Shown here: piece by piece, positions 43,347 through 54,992 of the stretch
Numbering within the stretch: the stretch's first letter is position 1
Layout: each line of letters starts with the position of its first letter
Assembly: GCA_003210655.1 (NCBI GenBank)
Contig: QCUQ01000004.1
Location: forward strand, 1-64,000
Origin: Prochlorococcus sp. AG-679-M10
Lineage (GTDB): Bacteria; Cyanobacteriota; Cyanobacteriia; PCC-6307; Cyanobiaceae
DNA length: 64,000 nucleotides
Reading direction: 5' to 3'
Made by a program: the position numbers and the translations under genes
The notes under the pieces: generated by a model
Seen by the model: the letters and a program-made list of their open reading frames with translations, nothing else
What the model was told of the DNA's origin: nothing
Databases searched by the model: none

Positions 43347-43601
43347 ATGTCTAAAGTTGAAATTTATACTTGGCGATTTTGCCCATTCTGCATACGGGCG
43401 AAATCTTTACTTGAAAAAAAAAATATAACTTTTACTGAACATAAAATAGATGGCGATGATAATGCAAGGGGACTAATGATGGAGAGAGCTAATGGTAAAA
43501 GAACAGTTCCTCAAATTTTCATTGATGACAAAAGTATTGGTGGTTGTGACGAACTTTATGAATTAGAAAAAGAGAACAAACTGGACTTATTACTGAATTA
43601 G
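43347..43601 (+). CDS. grxC: Glutaredoxin 3
   Basis: [30 protein letters not shown]. Confidence 0.95.
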   Translation: MSKVEIYTWRFCPFCIRAKSLLEKKNITFTEHKIDGDDNARGLMMERANGKRTVPQIFIDDKSIGGCDELYELEKENKLDLLLN

Positions 43602-43606
43602 ATAAT

Positions 43607-44530
43607 ATGAAATTTCTATTTGTAGTAGACCCAATAAAAAATATAAATCCATTAAAAGATTCATCTGCAGCATTAATGCAAGCTTCTTCTAAGAAAAAGA
43701 TAGAAGTATGGACTTGTACTCCTCAAGATCTAGAGGCAAGAGGAGATGAAGTATGGGCATCTTCTTGGAGAGCTGAAGTTTGTCCATGGGTTTCTTTTAA
43801 AGAAAATAAATGTATCCCTCTTGCTGAATTTAATTGTATTTGGATGAGAAAAGATCCCCCAGTAAATGAGGGATATTTATATGCAACTCATCTTTTGGAA
43901 GTGGCCGAAAGAAAAGGAGTAAAAGTTATAAATAAGCCTTCCTCATTACGTGCTTGGAACGAAAAATTAGGCGCATTGAGGTACAGCCATTTGATGGCTC
44001 CAACAATAGTTGCAAGTAAAGTAAAAGATCTTATTAATTTTGCACAAATTAATCATGATGTTGTTGTTAAACCACTTGGCGGAAAAGGAGGTCAAGGCGT
44101 TATTCGTCTAACTAAGGATTCTCCAGGTATTAAAGCAATGATTGAATTAATAACATCGCAAGAACAATTACCAGTAATGATGCAAAAATTCATTCCCGAA
44201 GTAAAAGAAGGGGATAAAAGAATAATTATTGTTAATGGTGAGCCAATTGGATCAATAAATAGAATTCCTCAAGGGGGAGACTTTAGGAGTAATTTAGCTA
44301 TGGGAGGTAAAGCAGAAAAAACAAACCTTACAGATAAAGAAAAAAATATTTGTACTGAGTTATCTCAACATTTCAAAGATGAAGGTTTATTCTTTGTTGG
44401 TATAGATGTAATAAATGAAATGCTTAGTGAAATTAATGTAACAAGTCCAACAGGATTAAGAGAGATAGAAACTTTATCTAACAAAAGTGTTTCGGATCAA
44501 GTAATTGAAAAATTATTAGAAATTATTTAG
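43607..44530 (+). CDS. gshB: Glutathione synthetase
   Basis: ATP-grasp: [36 protein letters not shown]. Confidence 0.95.
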   Translation: MKFLFVVDPIKNINPLKDSSAALMQASSKKKIEVWTCTPQDLEARGDEVWASSWRAEVCPWVSFKENKCIPLAEFNCIWMRKDPPVNEGYLYATHLLEVAERKGVKVINKPSSLRAWNEKLGALRYSHLMAPTIVASKVKDLINFAQINHDVVVKPLGGKGGQGVIRLTKDSPGIKAMIELITSQEQLPVMMQKFIPEVKEGDKRIIIVNGEPIGSINRIPQGGDFRSNLAMGGKAEKTNLTDKEKNICTELSQHFKDEGLFFVGIDVINEMLSEINVTSPTGLREIETLSNKSVSDQVIEKLLEII

Positions 44531-45923
44531 TAGTTTTAGCAAGAAATATTTGCTTCGCTAAGGATTTAAATTTAAGTTGAATCTCCTCAATTTCTTTTTT
44601 AGAGATGGAACCTTTTACTAACCCTGAACCTGCGGTAAATTCTAGATTTTGATCAATATAACGTGCTCCTCTTATAGCTACTCTGAATTCTGAATTCCCT
44701 TCAGAATCTACCCACCCTATTGGGGAAGCATAATTTCCTCTAGAAAATGATTCAAGTGTGTTTATCCAACTAATTGCTTCCATTTTAGGAGATCCACAGA
44801 CTGCTGGAGATGGATGCAAAACTCTAAGCAAATCAAAAGGGCATATGTTATGAATCTTGGAATATACCAAAGTTTGTAAATGAGAAATATCTCCAAAAGA
44901 AGTTACCTTTAACGAACTTTTTGTATAATTATTAATCTTTAAAACTTCCAAAGATTTAATTAAATATTCAAGTACATAATTATGCTCTTTTATATCCTTA
45001 GAGCTTTCCATAAGAGAATCCGGATTTAAATCACTTGATACTGTTCCAGCAATAGCTTCTAAAACCAAATCAGGCTTCCTAAAAGAAAATAATTTTTCAG
45101 GCGATGCTCCAAATATAATATCTTTACTATTTCTCCTCCAAACATATCTGCAAGTATTTGGTTGATTAGTTTTTAATTTTTTTAAAATATTTATTAGATT
45201 TAATTTATTTTTAAATTCTATTTTGACTCTTGAAGCTAAAACTATCTTTTCAAGGCTACCTTCCTCTACTAATTTAATTCCCTTTTTTATTAATTGCTTC
45301 AAATTATTATTTGATAATACTAAAGAATTCAAAAAATAATTGGTCGAAGGATAATTAAAACTATTTTTACTTTTTTGATTTTTTGAATTTAAGATCTGAT
45401 CCCTTATTGACCATAGTTCTTCAATTAATGTCCTCAAAGAGGATTTACCCTCTACATGTGCATTAATTCTTAACCAACAATTCTTTTTATTTTTAATAAT
45501 CAATATTTTAGGTAAAATGGCTTCTAAACCAGGAACGTCATACAAGCAATATTTTTTCTTTAGATTCTCTGAAAAAGAAAAAAAATAAATTATTTTTGAA
45601 AGCGCAGAGGTATTCGATTCATCAGTCAAATTTATTAGATTATTAAAGTTCTCATCGCTAAATTCTTTGGCTACTTTAAATTTTTTAGGCCCTTCCAAAG
45701 TTAGATATTTACATTTCTCAAGAGCTATATATGACATTTTATTATCCTCTTCCCAAAAAGAAGAAAAAGAATATTTATCAATAAAAAATTCATATATATC
45801 AAATAAATCAACGCAAGGTATCTCAATACAAATACTTACTAATCCAGAATTTACCCCTTTCTTATCGAAATTGGCAAAAACGCCTTTTAAAAAATCTGAA
45901 AAGTTTAAATTATTTTTCATCAC
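44523..45923 (-). CDS. menF: Isochorismate synthase
   Basis: [38 protein letters not shown]. Confidence 0.92.
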   Translation of the reverse strand: MMKNNLNFSDFLKGVFANFDKKGVNSGLVSICIEIPCVDLFDIYEFFIDKYSFSSFWEEDNKMSYIALEKCKYLTLEGPKKFKVAKEFSDENFNNLINLTDESNTSALSKIIYFFSFSENLKKKYCLYDVPGLEAILPKILIIKNKKNCWLRINAHVEGKSSLRTLIEELWSIRDQILNSKNQKSKNSFNYPSTNYFLNSLVLSNNNLKQLIKKGIKLVEEGSLEKIVLASRVKIEFKNKLNLINILKKLKTNQPNTCRYVWRRNSKDIIFGASPEKLFSFRKPDLVLEAIAGTVSSDLNPDSLMESSKDIKEHNYVLEYLIKSLEVLKINNYTKSSLKVTSFGDISHLQTLVYSKIHNICPFDLLRVLHPSPAVCGSPKMEAISWINTLESFSRGNYASPIGWVDSEGNSEFRVAIRGARYIDQNLEFTAGSGLVKGSISKKEIEEIQLKFKSLAKQIFLAKTTK

Positions 45924-46020
45924 TTATTGAAAATAACTAAAAATCATGTATTAAAGTAAAAAATGTAACTCAATTTATAAACTATATTTAATAATTATAG
46001 TTTTCTTAACTGCATTAATA

Positions 46021-46938
46021 ATGAATGAAAGAAATAAAAGTTTATGGAAACAAGCAATAAAATGGCCTCTTTATTCAGTAGCAATTTTACCAGTTTTTAT
46101 TTCAGGAGCTTATACCCTCAACTCTTTCAAAAATGTCAAAATATATAATTTAATTGCATTCACAATCGCTGCAATATTAATACTAATTTGGGAAAATCTA
46201 ACTAATGATTTATTTGATTCAGAAACAGGAATTGATGAATTTAAATTTCATTCCATTGTAAATCTTGTACGAAGTAAAAGAATAGTTTCAATTACCGCTT
46301 ATACCTCTCTATTAATTGGATTATTAGTAATTGCCATTATTTCAATTTCGACGAGCATAAATGTAATGCTATTAGTCGGCGCTTGCTGCTTCTTAGGATA
46401 TTTATATCAAGGACCGCCTTTCCGTTTGGGCTACCAGGGTTTAGGAGAACCATTATGTTGGTTAGCTTTTGGCCCCTTTGCTTACGCCGCTGCTTTAATT
46501 GCATTAAATCCATCAGATATATACATGATTTCTATTCCTTGGAAAGAGTCATTATTACTTGGTTCAGGATCCTCATTGGCAACCACACTAGTACTATTTT
46601 GCTCTCATTTTCATCAGATAAAAGAAGATAAAGAACATGGTAAAAATTCACCTTTAGTTCGTTTAGGAGCGAAAAAAGGAGCTAAAATTATTCCTTGGAT
46701 AGTTTTTATAATTTATGTTTTCCAACTTTTTTTAATAATTAATGGATTTATTCCGATACTTTGTGTTCTTTTTCTTATAAGTTTTCCTCAATCATTAAAG
46801 CTTATAACTTTGTTGAAATATTCATATAACAAACCTGAAGCAATAAAAAATTGTAAATTTATTGCTATCAAATTCCAAACGCTAAATGGCATTGGATTAA
46901 TAGCTGGATTTATCATAGATTACTTGATTTATAAATGA
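46021..46938 (+). CDS. menA: 1,4-dihydroxy-2-naphthoate phytyltransferase
   Basis: UbiA-type membrane prenyltransferase ENLTNDLFDSETGID, LGYLYQGPPFRLGYQGLGE; men cluster context. Confidence 0.9.
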   Translation: MNERNKSLWKQAIKWPLYSVAILPVFISGAYTLNSFKNVKIYNLIAFTIAAILILIWENLTNDLFDSETGIDEFKFHSIVNLVRSKRIVSITAYTSLLIGLLVIAIISISTSINVMLLVGACCFLGYLYQGPPFRLGYQGLGEPLCWLAFGPFAYAAALIALNPSDIYMISIPWKESLLLGSGSSLATTLVLFCSHFHQIKEDKEHGKNSPLVRLGAKKGAKIIPWIVFIIYVFQLFLIINGFIPILCVLFLISFPQSLKLITLLKYSYNKPEAIKNCKFIAIKFQTLNGIGLIAGFIIDYLIYK

Positions 46939-47900
46939 ACTTAACTTTTAAAAAAAAATCTTTTTTCTTTAAATTATCTTCGAAAGTGGATAATTCAAAT
47001 ACAACATATAACTATAAATCTGGGTGGATAATTAAATTAAAAAATATGGAAAAGGGAGTTGGTTTTGGAGAAGTAAATCCACTAAGAAAACAAGATTTAG
47101 ATACATGTAAAATACAATTAAATAAGATTCCCAAATACATAAATTCAAAAAATATATCTGAGTTAATAAAGAATTTTCACCCATGCATTCAATCAGCAAT
47201 AAACACTGCATTAGCTGAAATTGAAAGAAAAATAAATTTTCAGGAAAATTATTGCTTTAATGAAATTGATCAAACAGCTATACTTTTAGATCCTCATAAC
47301 GCTCTTAAAGAATTAATAATCTTAAAAGGTAATAAACTTTTGAATGAGAAATCAATCACTATTAAATGGAAAGTAGGCATACAAGATAATTTCTCCGAAG
47401 AAAAAACTCTAATAAAGATACTAAATCATTTAAAAAGTAATATAAAATTAAGAATAGATGCGAATGGTTCTTGGAAAAGAGAAATAGCTAATAGATGGGT
47501 TGATATTTTGAAAGATATTGAAAATATAGATTGGCTAGAACAGCCTCTTTCTAAAGATGATATAGAGGGTTTAAAAGAACTTAATAAAAAGATGCCAATT
47601 GCTTTAGATGAATCACTGTTAAAATATCCATATTTGATTAATGAATGGGATGGTTGGCAAATTCGCAGACCTTCTCAAGAAAGAAATCCTATGCATCTTT
47701 TAAAAGAGTTAAAAGATAAAAAAGGTTTTAGATCCTTAAGCACTTCTTTTGAGACAGGAATAGGCAGAAGATGGCTTTTTCATTTATCTTCTCTACAGCT
47801 ATTGGGACTAACTCCCAAAGTTCCTGGATTGGCTTTAAAAAAAAATCCTAATTCTTTTCTTTTCCTAAATGATGCTCAAAAGATTTGGGATCAATTATGA
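46935..47900 (+). CDS. menC: o-Succinylbenzoate synthase
   Basis: Enolase-superfamily RIDANGSWKRE, WLEQPL, ALDESL; 4-bp overlap with menA. Confidence 0.88.
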   Translation: MNLTFKKKSFFFKLSSKVDNSNTTYNYKSGWIIKLKNMEKGVGFGEVNPLRKQDLDTCKIQLNKIPKYINSKNISELIKNFHPCIQSAINTALAEIERKINFQENYCFNEIDQTAILLDPHNALKELIILKGNKLLNEKSITIKWKVGIQDNFSEEKTLIKILNHLKSNIKLRIDANGSWKREIANRWVDILKDIENIDWLEQPLSKDDIEGLKELNKKMPIALDESLLKYPYLINEWDGWQIRRPSQERNPMHLLKELKDKKGFRSLSTSFETGIGRRWLFHLSSLQLLGLTPKVPGLALKKNPNSFLFLNDAQKIWDQL

Positions 47901-49102
47901 AAAATAAAATTCATATTATTGAAGTTGAAAATAATGAAAAAGAATCTATAAAAAAAATTCTTGAAAATATAAACGATAAAAAAATAACCTATATAAAAAA
48001 TAAATCTTATAAAACTGAAGAAATATTAGAGACTATAGATATAACTGGACCTGCAATTATCTTAAATAGTAGTGGCAGTAGTGGAAAGCCTAGAAAATGC
48101 ATACATAGTTTAGAAAATCTTAATTCGTCTGCTAAGGCATCTGGAATTTGGCTTGAAAAGCAAGGATTTAAATTACAAAACTGTTTAATATTTAATACTT
48201 TACCTTTGAATCATATCAGTGGATTAATGCCACTATTTAGAAGCAAAATATGGAATTGTGAGCATATCAATATTTCTCCTAAATTAATTAAAAAAACCAA
48301 GGAATTATTATTCTTTACTAATGAGATAAAAAAAGAAAATCAACACCTGATAACATCATTAGTTCCAACACAATTAAAAAGGCTTTTATCTGAAAACGAT
48401 GGGATTAATTGGTTAAAGATTTTTGATTTAATTTGGATTGGTGGTGCATCTATATCTAGTGAAACTTCTCGCAAGTGCAGACTAGAAAAAATAAATTTAG
48501 CACCCTGTTACGGATCAACTGAAACTGCTGCCATGGTTACAAGCCTAAAACCTAAGGAATTTTTAGAAGGGATTGATAATGTTGGAGAAATACTATGTGA
48601 TATAAATTTAAGAATTAGTAATAAGGGTTTAATCAAAATCAAATCAGAAAGAATAGGAATTGAATTGCTTGAAGCTTCTAAAACTAAAAATTTCAAAGAT
48701 AAAAATGGTTGGTGGGAAAGTAGTGATTTGGGAGAAATCCAAGAATTGAATGATTCTTCTTATTTAAAATTTATTAGAAGAATAGATAATGCTTTTAATT
48801 CTGGAGGTGAAATAGTTTTTCCAGAATTAATTAAATTACGATTAAGTAAATTTATCTCAAATGAAAAAATTCCAATAGAAAATTTCAAGATCTTAAATAT
48901 ACCTAATAAAGAATGGGGAAATAAAATTGCAATCAATATTGATTTTAAAAAACGAACTTCTAAAACAGATATTGAATATTCATTAAAAATATTAAAAAAC
49001 TTTTCTAAAAATTGGCCAAAACATGAGAGACCTGAAGCTTGGATTATTGGTAAAAATCAATCAAATTACATTAAAAAATCTAATTTCATATTTGAAAAAT
49101 AG
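47897..49102 (+). CDS. menE: o-Succinylbenzoate--CoA ligase
   Basis: Adenylate-forming NSSGSSGKPRKCIHS, PCYGSTETAAMVT; start moved to ATG 47897, giving ATGA overlap with menC. Confidence 0.87.
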   Translation: MKNKIHIIEVENNEKESIKKILENINDKKITYIKNKSYKTEEILETIDITGPAIILNSSGSSGKPRKCIHSLENLNSSAKASGIWLEKQGFKLQNCLIFNTLPLNHISGLMPLFRSKIWNCEHINISPKLIKKTKELLFFTNEIKKENQHLITSLVPTQLKRLLSENDGINWLKIFDLIWIGGASISSETSRKCRLEKINLAPCYGSTETAAMVTSLKPKEFLEGIDNVGEILCDINLRISNKGLIKIKSERIGIELLEASKTKNFKDKNGWWESSDLGEIQELNDSSYLKFIRRIDNAFNSGGEIVFPELIKLRLSKFISNEKIPIENFKILNIPNKEWGNKIAINIDFKKRTSKTDIEYSLKILKNFSKNWPKHERPEAWIIGKNQSNYIKKSNFIFEK

Positions 49103-49115
49103 TAACTCATGATAA

Positions 49116-49568
49116 TTAACACTCTTTTAAATTCGTATTTATATTGGAAGCCTCTATCCACCTCTCCAGTTGATCAGGTAATTTAACTTTCAATTTTGAA
49201 TCAACATCTAAAGAACAATGGATGATTTTTCCTTCAGCGACATTAATTTCATCCTTTAAAAAAAATGTATTTACTTGAAATAAGTGATTATTAATTTTTT
49301 TGGGGAATATCTTAATTGAAAGTAAATCGCCAATCTTAATAGGTGATAAAAAATTGGCTTCGCAATTAACTATGGGACATATAATTTGATTTTTATGGGA
49401 ATTAGCATCGGGGAAAATATCCTGATGAGGAATACCATATATATCTATACTTTCTTCCCAACTTTCATGTGCCCATCTTAAAAGGTTGTGAAAATGTATA
49501 ACTCCTGCAGAGTCACAATCACCAAACCTTACTTTCCTTTTTAAAATCAACCAATTTTTAGGTTTCAT
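49116..49568 (-). CDS. 1,4-dihydroxy-2-naphthoyl-CoA hydrolase-like 4HBT thioesterase
   Basis: [26 protein letters not shown] hotdog thioesterase motif; adjacent to men genes. Confidence 0.85.
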   Translation of the reverse strand: MKPKNWLILKRKVRFGDCDSAGVIHFHNLLRWAHESWEESIDIYGIPHQDIFPDANSHKNQIICPIVNCEANFLSPIKIGDLLSIKIFPKKINNHLFQVNTFFLKDEINVAEGKIIHCSLDVDSKLKVKLPDQLERWIEASNINTNLKEC

Positions 49569-49576
49569 TAAAAGGT

Positions 49577-50764
49577 TTACCTGTCTACAGAACCCATAAT
49601 GACGTCTATAGAGCCAAGGATAGCCATAATATCAGCTATTTTTGCTCCCTTTAAAATATGAGGCAATATTTGAAGATTATTTAAATCAGCAGCTCTAATT
49701 TTAAATCTCCATGGTGTAACTTCATTATTTCCTTGAATAAAAACTCCTATTTCACCTTTCCCAGATTCTAATCTTGTATATAATTCTCCGTTAGGGATCT
49801 TAAAAGTAGGCGCAACTTTCTTAGCTACATATTGATAATCCATACCAAATATTTCACTTTTTTTATCCTCTGTAGCCATGCGTTGAGCTTCTAAATTTTC
49901 TGTTGGGCCTCCAGGAATCATTTCGCAAGCTTGACGAATAATTTTTAATGATTGTCTCATTTCTTGAACTCTAACTCGATATCTGGCATAACAATCACCT
50001 TCTTTTTCGGAAGCAATTTCCCATTCAAAATCGTCATAACATTCATAACTATCAACTTTTCTCAAATCCCAAGAGACTCCAGAAGCCCTAAGCATTGGTC
50101 CAGAAAGTGACCAATTAATTGCTTGATCTCTTTCTATGGTTCCAAGACCTTCAATTCGTTTTTTGAATATAGGGTTATTTGTTATTAGTTTTTCATATTC
50201 ATCAATCTTTGGAGCAAACCAATCACAAAAATCAATGCATTTTTCTAACCATCCGTAAGGCAAATCACAAGCTACACCTCCTATTCTAAAAAAATTATTA
50301 TTTATCAATCTTTGTCCAGTAGCAGCTTCCCAAAGGTCATAAATCATTTCTCTTTCTCTAAAAATATAAAAGAATGGAGTTTGAGCTCCTACATCTGCTA
50401 GAAATGGACCTAGCCATAAAAGATGATTTGCAATTCTATTGAGCTCTAACATTAGAACTCTTATATAACTGGCCCTTTTGGGTATAACAATATTCGCCAA
50501 TCTTTCTGGTGCATTTACTACAATAGCTTCATAAAACATTCCGGCTGCATAATCCATTCTGCTTACATAAGGTACATACATAACGTTTGTCCTGTTTTCA
50601 GCTATCTTTTCCATGCCTCTATGCAAATATCCAATTACGGGCTCACAATCTATTACGTTCTCGCCGTCAAGGGTTACAACTAACCTTAAAACTCCATGCA
50701 TAGATGGATGATGAGGGCCAAAGTTGACCACCATCGGTTCTGTTCTAGTCTCTAGTTGAGCCAT
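49577..50764 (-). CDS. ndhH: NAD(P)H-quinone oxidoreductase subunit H
   Basis: [38 protein letters not shown]. Confidence 0.97.
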   Translation of the reverse strand: MAQLETRTEPMVVNFGPHHPSMHGVLRLVVTLDGENVIDCEPVIGYLHRGMEKIAENRTNVMYVPYVSRMDYAAGMFYEAIVVNAPERLANIVIPKRASYIRVLMLELNRIANHLLWLGPFLADVGAQTPFFYIFREREMIYDLWEAATGQRLINNNFFRIGGVACDLPYGWLEKCIDFCDWFAPKIDEYEKLITNNPIFKKRIEGLGTIERDQAINWSLSGPMLRASGVSWDLRKVDSYECYDDFEWEIASEKEGDCYARYRVRVQEMRQSLKIIRQACEMIPGGPTENLEAQRMATEDKKSEIFGMDYQYVAKKVAPTFKIPNGELYTRLESGKGEIGVFIQGNNEVTPWRFKIRAADLNNLQILPHILKGAKIADIMAILGSIDVIMGSVDR

Positions 50765-50802
50765 TAATAATTTAACCTCTATTTAAATCTTAGTAGAAAG
50801 TT

Positions 50803-51705
50803 ATGCAAACTGACCTTTCTGATTCATCTTTATTCAATCATAAGTCAGTGATGACAGATGAAATTTTAGTTTCTGTAGATCAATATCCATTAATATCAGA
50901 CAATAAACTAACAGCGATAGATGCAACTTTAGGTGGTGGTGGACACTCATATCAATTATTAAAAAAATATCCTGATTTAAAAATAATTGGACTAGATCAC
51001 GATCCATTCGCAAGAAAGTCAGCATTTATTAAACTTGAAGAATTTAAATCGAGGATTGAAATATGTCCCTCAAATTTTGCGAACTTTGAGCCAAAAGAAA
51101 AAGTTTCTTTTGTAATAGCAGATCTTGGAGTCAATAGTAATCAGATAGATAACCCACAAAGAGGATTTAGTTTTCAAAAAGATGGGCCTTTAGATATGCG
51201 AATGAATCCGTTACTTAAGATGAATGCTGAGGACTTAATTGAGACTTTAAGTGAAAAAGATCTGGCTGATTTAATTTTTAAATTTGGTGATGAAAGATTA
51301 TCACGAAAGATTTCTTGGAGAATCAAAAAAGATTTAAAAGAAAAAGGCAAATATTCGGGTACAAAAGATTTAGCCTATTCCATTTCTGGTTGTTTCCCAC
51401 CCAAACAAAGACATCGAAAAATTCATCCTGCGACTAGAACATTCCAAGCACTAAGAATTGCTGTAAATAAGGAAATCGAAGCACTCGAAAGATTCTTAGA
51501 GATTTCTCCAGATTGGCTATTACCCGGGGGAATAATTTCAGTTATTAGCTTTCATTCAATAGAAGATCGACTGGTAAAAAATTCTTTTAAGGGTGATGAA
51601 AGATTAAAAAATCTCACAAAAAAACCAATTACACCAAATGAAAAAGAAATTGAAAATAATAAAAGATCTCGAAGCGCAAAATTAAGAATTGCTCAATTAA
51701 AATAA
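50803..51705 (+). CDS. rsmH: 16S rRNA (cytosine(1402)-N4)-methyltransferase RsmH
   Basis: IDATLGGGGHSYQLL, GLDHDPFA, SFHSIEDRLVK. Confidence 0.95.
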   Translation: MQTDLSDSSLFNHKSVMTDEILVSVDQYPLISDNKLTAIDATLGGGGHSYQLLKKYPDLKIIGLDHDPFARKSAFIKLEEFKSRIEICPSNFANFEPKEKVSFVIADLGVNSNQIDNPQRGFSFQKDGPLDMRMNPLLKMNAEDLIETLSEKDLADLIFKFGDERLSRKISWRIKKDLKEKGKYSGTKDLAYSISGCFPPKQRHRKIHPATRTFQALRIAVNKEIEALERFLEISPDWLLPGGIISVISFHSIEDRLVKNSFKGDERLKNLTKKPITPNEKEIENNKRSRSAKLRIAQLK

Positions 51706-51713
51706 TTAAAATC

Positions 51714-52862
51714 TCAGCGTAATAATTTAATAGAATCTGTAATTATCTCAATTGATTTTTCTATATCTTCTGTATTAGTCATCAAACCAATACTTAATCT
51801 TAATGAAGCTTCTGCTTCTTTAAAAGATCTTCCTAGAGCGAGTAATACATGCGAAGGCTGACCATTACTACACGCTGACCCACTAGAACAGATTATTTTA
51901 GATTTCAAACTTTTATGCAATTTTGAACCATTGATATCAAGTACTGTCAGATTCAAATTATGAGGTAATCTTTCTTTCATTGACCCATTTATTTCCACTC
52001 CAGAATTGTTGCCTAATAATCCCTTCAAAAGTTTATCTCTATGAAAAAGAAATTTCTGGATATTCTTTTTTTGATTTAAAACTGCTATTTCTATTGCTTT
52101 AGTAAAACCTACTATCAAAGGTAATGGCAATGTTCCTGATCTTAAACCAAACTCTTGACCTCCTCCTAAAACTAAAGGCTGCAGCTCAATATCTCTATCA
52201 ATCAAAAGTATTCCTACCCCTTTAGGACCATATATTTTATGTGAGCTTATTGTTAACATATTTGCTACTGAGTCAAGGCTATCAAACTCAAGAAAACCTA
52301 AACATTGTGCATAATCAGAATGGAGAACTATACCCCTTGAACTGCATATTTCTGAAATTTCTTTCAAAGGCTGAATAACTCCTATTTCATTATTTGCCAT
52401 CATGATACTTACCAAAAATGTATCATCTCTTATACAGCTAACAAATTTCTCTTCTGAAACTAAACCATCTTTTTCTGGACTAATTTCAGTAATATGAAAT
52501 CCCTCTTTTCTTAATTGATCTAGGGGCTCTAATACAGCTTTATGCTCTGTTTTTAGAGTAATAATATGACCATAATTTTTTGTTTCTTTATGATATTTCC
52601 TAGCGAAACCAAGCAAAGCCAAATTATTAGATTCTGTTGCTCCACTAGTAAAAACTACTTTCTTTTTTTTTAGAAACAAATATTCTTGTATTTTTTCTCT
52701 TGAGACTTCTAATATGGCACTTGCATTAATGCCTGCTAGATTTGATTTACTCGAGGGATTAGAAAATATTTCACTCCAATAAGGTACCATAGAATTTACA
52801 ACATCCTCTAAACAAGGGGTTGAGGATTGATAATCTAGTAGTATGGGAGTTGAAAGCATCAT
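51714..52862 (-). CDS. Cysteine desulfurase (NifS/IscS-like)
   Basis: FTSGATESNNLAL, SSHKIYGPKGVG, CSSGSACSNGQPSHVLLALG. Confidence 0.92.
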   Translation of the reverse strand: MMLSTPILLDYQSSTPCLEDVVNSMVPYWSEIFSNPSSKSNLAGINASAILEVSREKIQEYLFLKKKKVVFTSGATESNNLALLGFARKYHKETKNYGHIITLKTEHKAVLEPLDQLRKEGFHITEISPEKDGLVSEEKFVSCIRDDTFLVSIMMANNEIGVIQPLKEISEICSSRGIVLHSDYAQCLGFLEFDSLDSVANMLTISSHKIYGPKGVGILLIDRDIELQPLVLGGGQEFGLRSGTLPLPLIVGFTKAIEIAVLNQKKNIQKFLFHRDKLLKGLLGNNSGVEINGSMKERLPHNLNLTVLDINGSKLHKSLKSKIICSSGSACSNGQPSHVLLALGRSFKEAEASLRLSIGLMTNTEDIEKSIEIITDSIKLLR

Positions 52863-52917
52863 ATTTAGTATATAAAATTTTTATTAGGCTAAAGAAAATT
52901 TAATTTAAAATTAAAAA

Positions 52918-53646
52918 ATGAATGACACTAATCAAATAAATAATGAAACAATTAGAAAGTCAAAAATTTTATTGGTAGATGATGAGCCTGGTTTAAGAAC
53001 AGCTGTAAAAACATTTCTCGAAGACGAAGGATTTGAAATTTTTATTGCCGTTGACGGAGAGGATGGATGGGAAAAAGCTCAAACAATTTTCCCAGACCTA
53101 ATTATTAGCGATATTATGATGCCGAGATCAAATGGTTATACTTTATTAGAAAAAATAAGAGGAGATGAAAAGCTAGGTGGAACTCCAGTTATTTTTCTTA
53201 CAGCAAAGGGAATGACTTTAGATAGAACCCAAGGATATCTTGCAGGTATCGATGATTATATTTCTAAACCCTTTGATCCAGATGAATTATCTGCAAGAGT
53301 TAAAAATGTAATTAATAGGCAAGAGCGATTACTCAAAGAAGCAGCCCGATTTGCTGATATTGATGTGAGCAAAATGGCAAAACAGATCACTGAAATAAAA
53401 TCTATGCTTACAGATCAGAATCCACTCAATCAAGAAAATTCTATAGATATACCTAGCTTCACGCCAAGAGAAGCAAGCGTACTTCAACTTGTAGCAGAGG
53501 GGCTTATGAATAAAGAAATAGCCAGACAACTAGAAACCTCTATTAGAAATGTTGAAAAATATGTAAGCAGGCTTTTTATTAAGACGAGTACATCTAGCAG
53601 AACCGAATTAGTCCGTTATGCACTTGAAAATCACCTAGTAAAATAA
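52918..53646 (+). CDS. Two-component response regulator, NarL/LuxR family (Ycf29-like)
   Basis: Receiver ILLVDDEPGLR, IISDIMMPRSNGY, K-T-A pattern; C-terminal LuxR HTH ASVLQLVAEGLMNKEIARQL. Confidence 0.9.
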   Translation: MNDTNQINNETIRKSKILLVDDEPGLRTAVKTFLEDEGFEIFIAVDGEDGWEKAQTIFPDLIISDIMMPRSNGYTLLEKIRGDEKLGGTPVIFLTAKGMTLDRTQGYLAGIDDYISKPFDPDELSARVKNVINRQERLLKEAARFADIDVSKMAKQITEIKSMLTDQNPLNQENSIDIPSFTPREASVLQLVAEGLMNKEIARQLETSIRNVEKYVSRLFIKTSTSSRTELVRYALENHLVK

Positions 53647-53647
53647 T

Positions 53648-54349
53648 TTATTTAACTTTCTTAAACTCAATTAATTTGGAAAAATAAAATGGAGCTTGAT
53701 TTAATTTCTTTTGAACGACAGTAAAACCTTTTTCATTAGCAGCATTAATAATCCCTTTTTCTCTTAATGTATAAGCTCTAGTGGTTTTACTTGGCCCAGG
53801 GAACAACTTTCCGATATTCTTTAACACGGCCAATATTGGCGTATAAGGGGCAAAACTAACTATTAGCTTCTCTTTACTCAAGTCACATAAATGTCTGACC
53901 ATTTCTTCAGCGACTGGTTGTGGGTAATGAATAAATACATCTAAACAAATGACAACATCAAATAATCCTTTTAACTGTTCAAGATCACTCGTTAGAAATT
54001 TAATTTTTCTTTGACTTAGCCCCAATTCATTGATGCGTTTCTTTGTTTCTTTAATCATTTCAGAAGATATGTCACTTACCTGCAAATCTTTTATACCAAG
54101 CTTTAGTAAAGGGATAGCTAAACTTCCAACACCGCAACCAGCATCACAAAAAGACTTACTTGTTAATTCAGGGTAATTTTTTACATAAGAAACGACATCA
54201 TCGACAGTCTTTTGATGACCTTTTCTAATATTTTTCTGCACTGTATTGATTTCTTCTGATTTACTATAAATTTTTCTCCATCGATCAAAACCAGTCCCAT
54301 TGAAATACTCCATAACTTCACTTTTTTCAAGATTTTTATTAGATGTCAT
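53648..54349 (-). CDS. chlM: Magnesium-protoporphyrin O-methyltransferase
   Basis: YFNGTGFDRWRKIYS, FCDAGCGVGSLAIPL. Confidence 0.95.
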   Translation of the reverse strand: MTSNKNLEKSEVMEYFNGTGFDRWRKIYSKSEEINTVQKNIRKGHQKTVDDVVSYVKNYPELTSKSFCDAGCGVGSLAIPLLKLGIKDLQVSDISSEMIKETKKRINELGLSQRKIKFLTSDLEQLKGLFDVVICLDVFIHYPQPVAEEMVRHLCDLSKEKLIVSFAPYTPILAVLKNIGKLFPGPSKTTRAYTLREKGIINAANEKGFTVVQKKLNQAPFYFSKLIEFKKVK

Positions 54350-54440
54350 AACAATTCATACAAAAATAGTCTTTTTTATACTAACTAACTAGCGCACAAG
54401 TAATTGCACGGCATTATAAGAAAAGAATTGATTTGTTATT

Positions 54441-54977
54441 TTGTCAGAATTGAGTTCCAGAAATATTTGCAAAATTGCTGTAGTAATGGGAAGTGATTCA
54501 GATCTAAAAACTTTGAAACCTGCAATAGATATATTAAACGAATTTGGGATAGAAACAGAGGTTGGTATACTTTCTGCGCATCGAACACCAATGGAAATGA
54601 TGGAATATGCAAAAAAAGCAGAGTCAGAAAACATAAAAGTTATTGTCGCAGGGGCCGGTGGAGCTGCTCACCTGCCTGGAATGATAGCTTCGCTTACATG
54701 CATTCCTGTCATAGGCGTACCAGTAGAGAGTAAAACTCTGAAAGGAATTGACTCTCTATTATCAATAGTTCAAATGCCTGCAGGGATTCCCGTAGCGACA
54801 GTGGCAATAAACGGTGCAAAAAATGCTGGTTTATTAGCAATTCAAATCCTTAGTTTATTTGATGAAGCTTTAAGAGTAAAAATTAAAAAATTTAGAGAGA
54901 ATATGCATGCACAAGTAAGAACTAAAAATAGTAAATTGACTAATATGGGGGCTGATAATTACCTGAAAACTGATTAA
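54441..54977 (+). CDS. purE: N5-carboxyaminoimidazole ribonucleotide mutase
   Basis: [37 protein letters not shown] start. Confidence 0.96.
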   Translation: MSELSSRNICKIAVVMGSDSDLKTLKPAIDILNEFGIETEVGILSAHRTPMEMMEYAKKAESENIKVIVAGAGGAAHLPGMIASLTCIPVIGVPVESKTLKGIDSLLSIVQMPAGIPVATVAINGAKNAGLLAIQILSLFDEALRVKIKKFRENMHAQVRTKNSKLTNMGADNYLKTD

Positions 54978-54992
54978 ATGGATTTTTATAAA

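Noticed and set aside
46383-46631. 82-aa plus-strand ORF within menA in another frame
   Set aside because: Alternative-frame overlap with a conserved membrane enzyme; no support.
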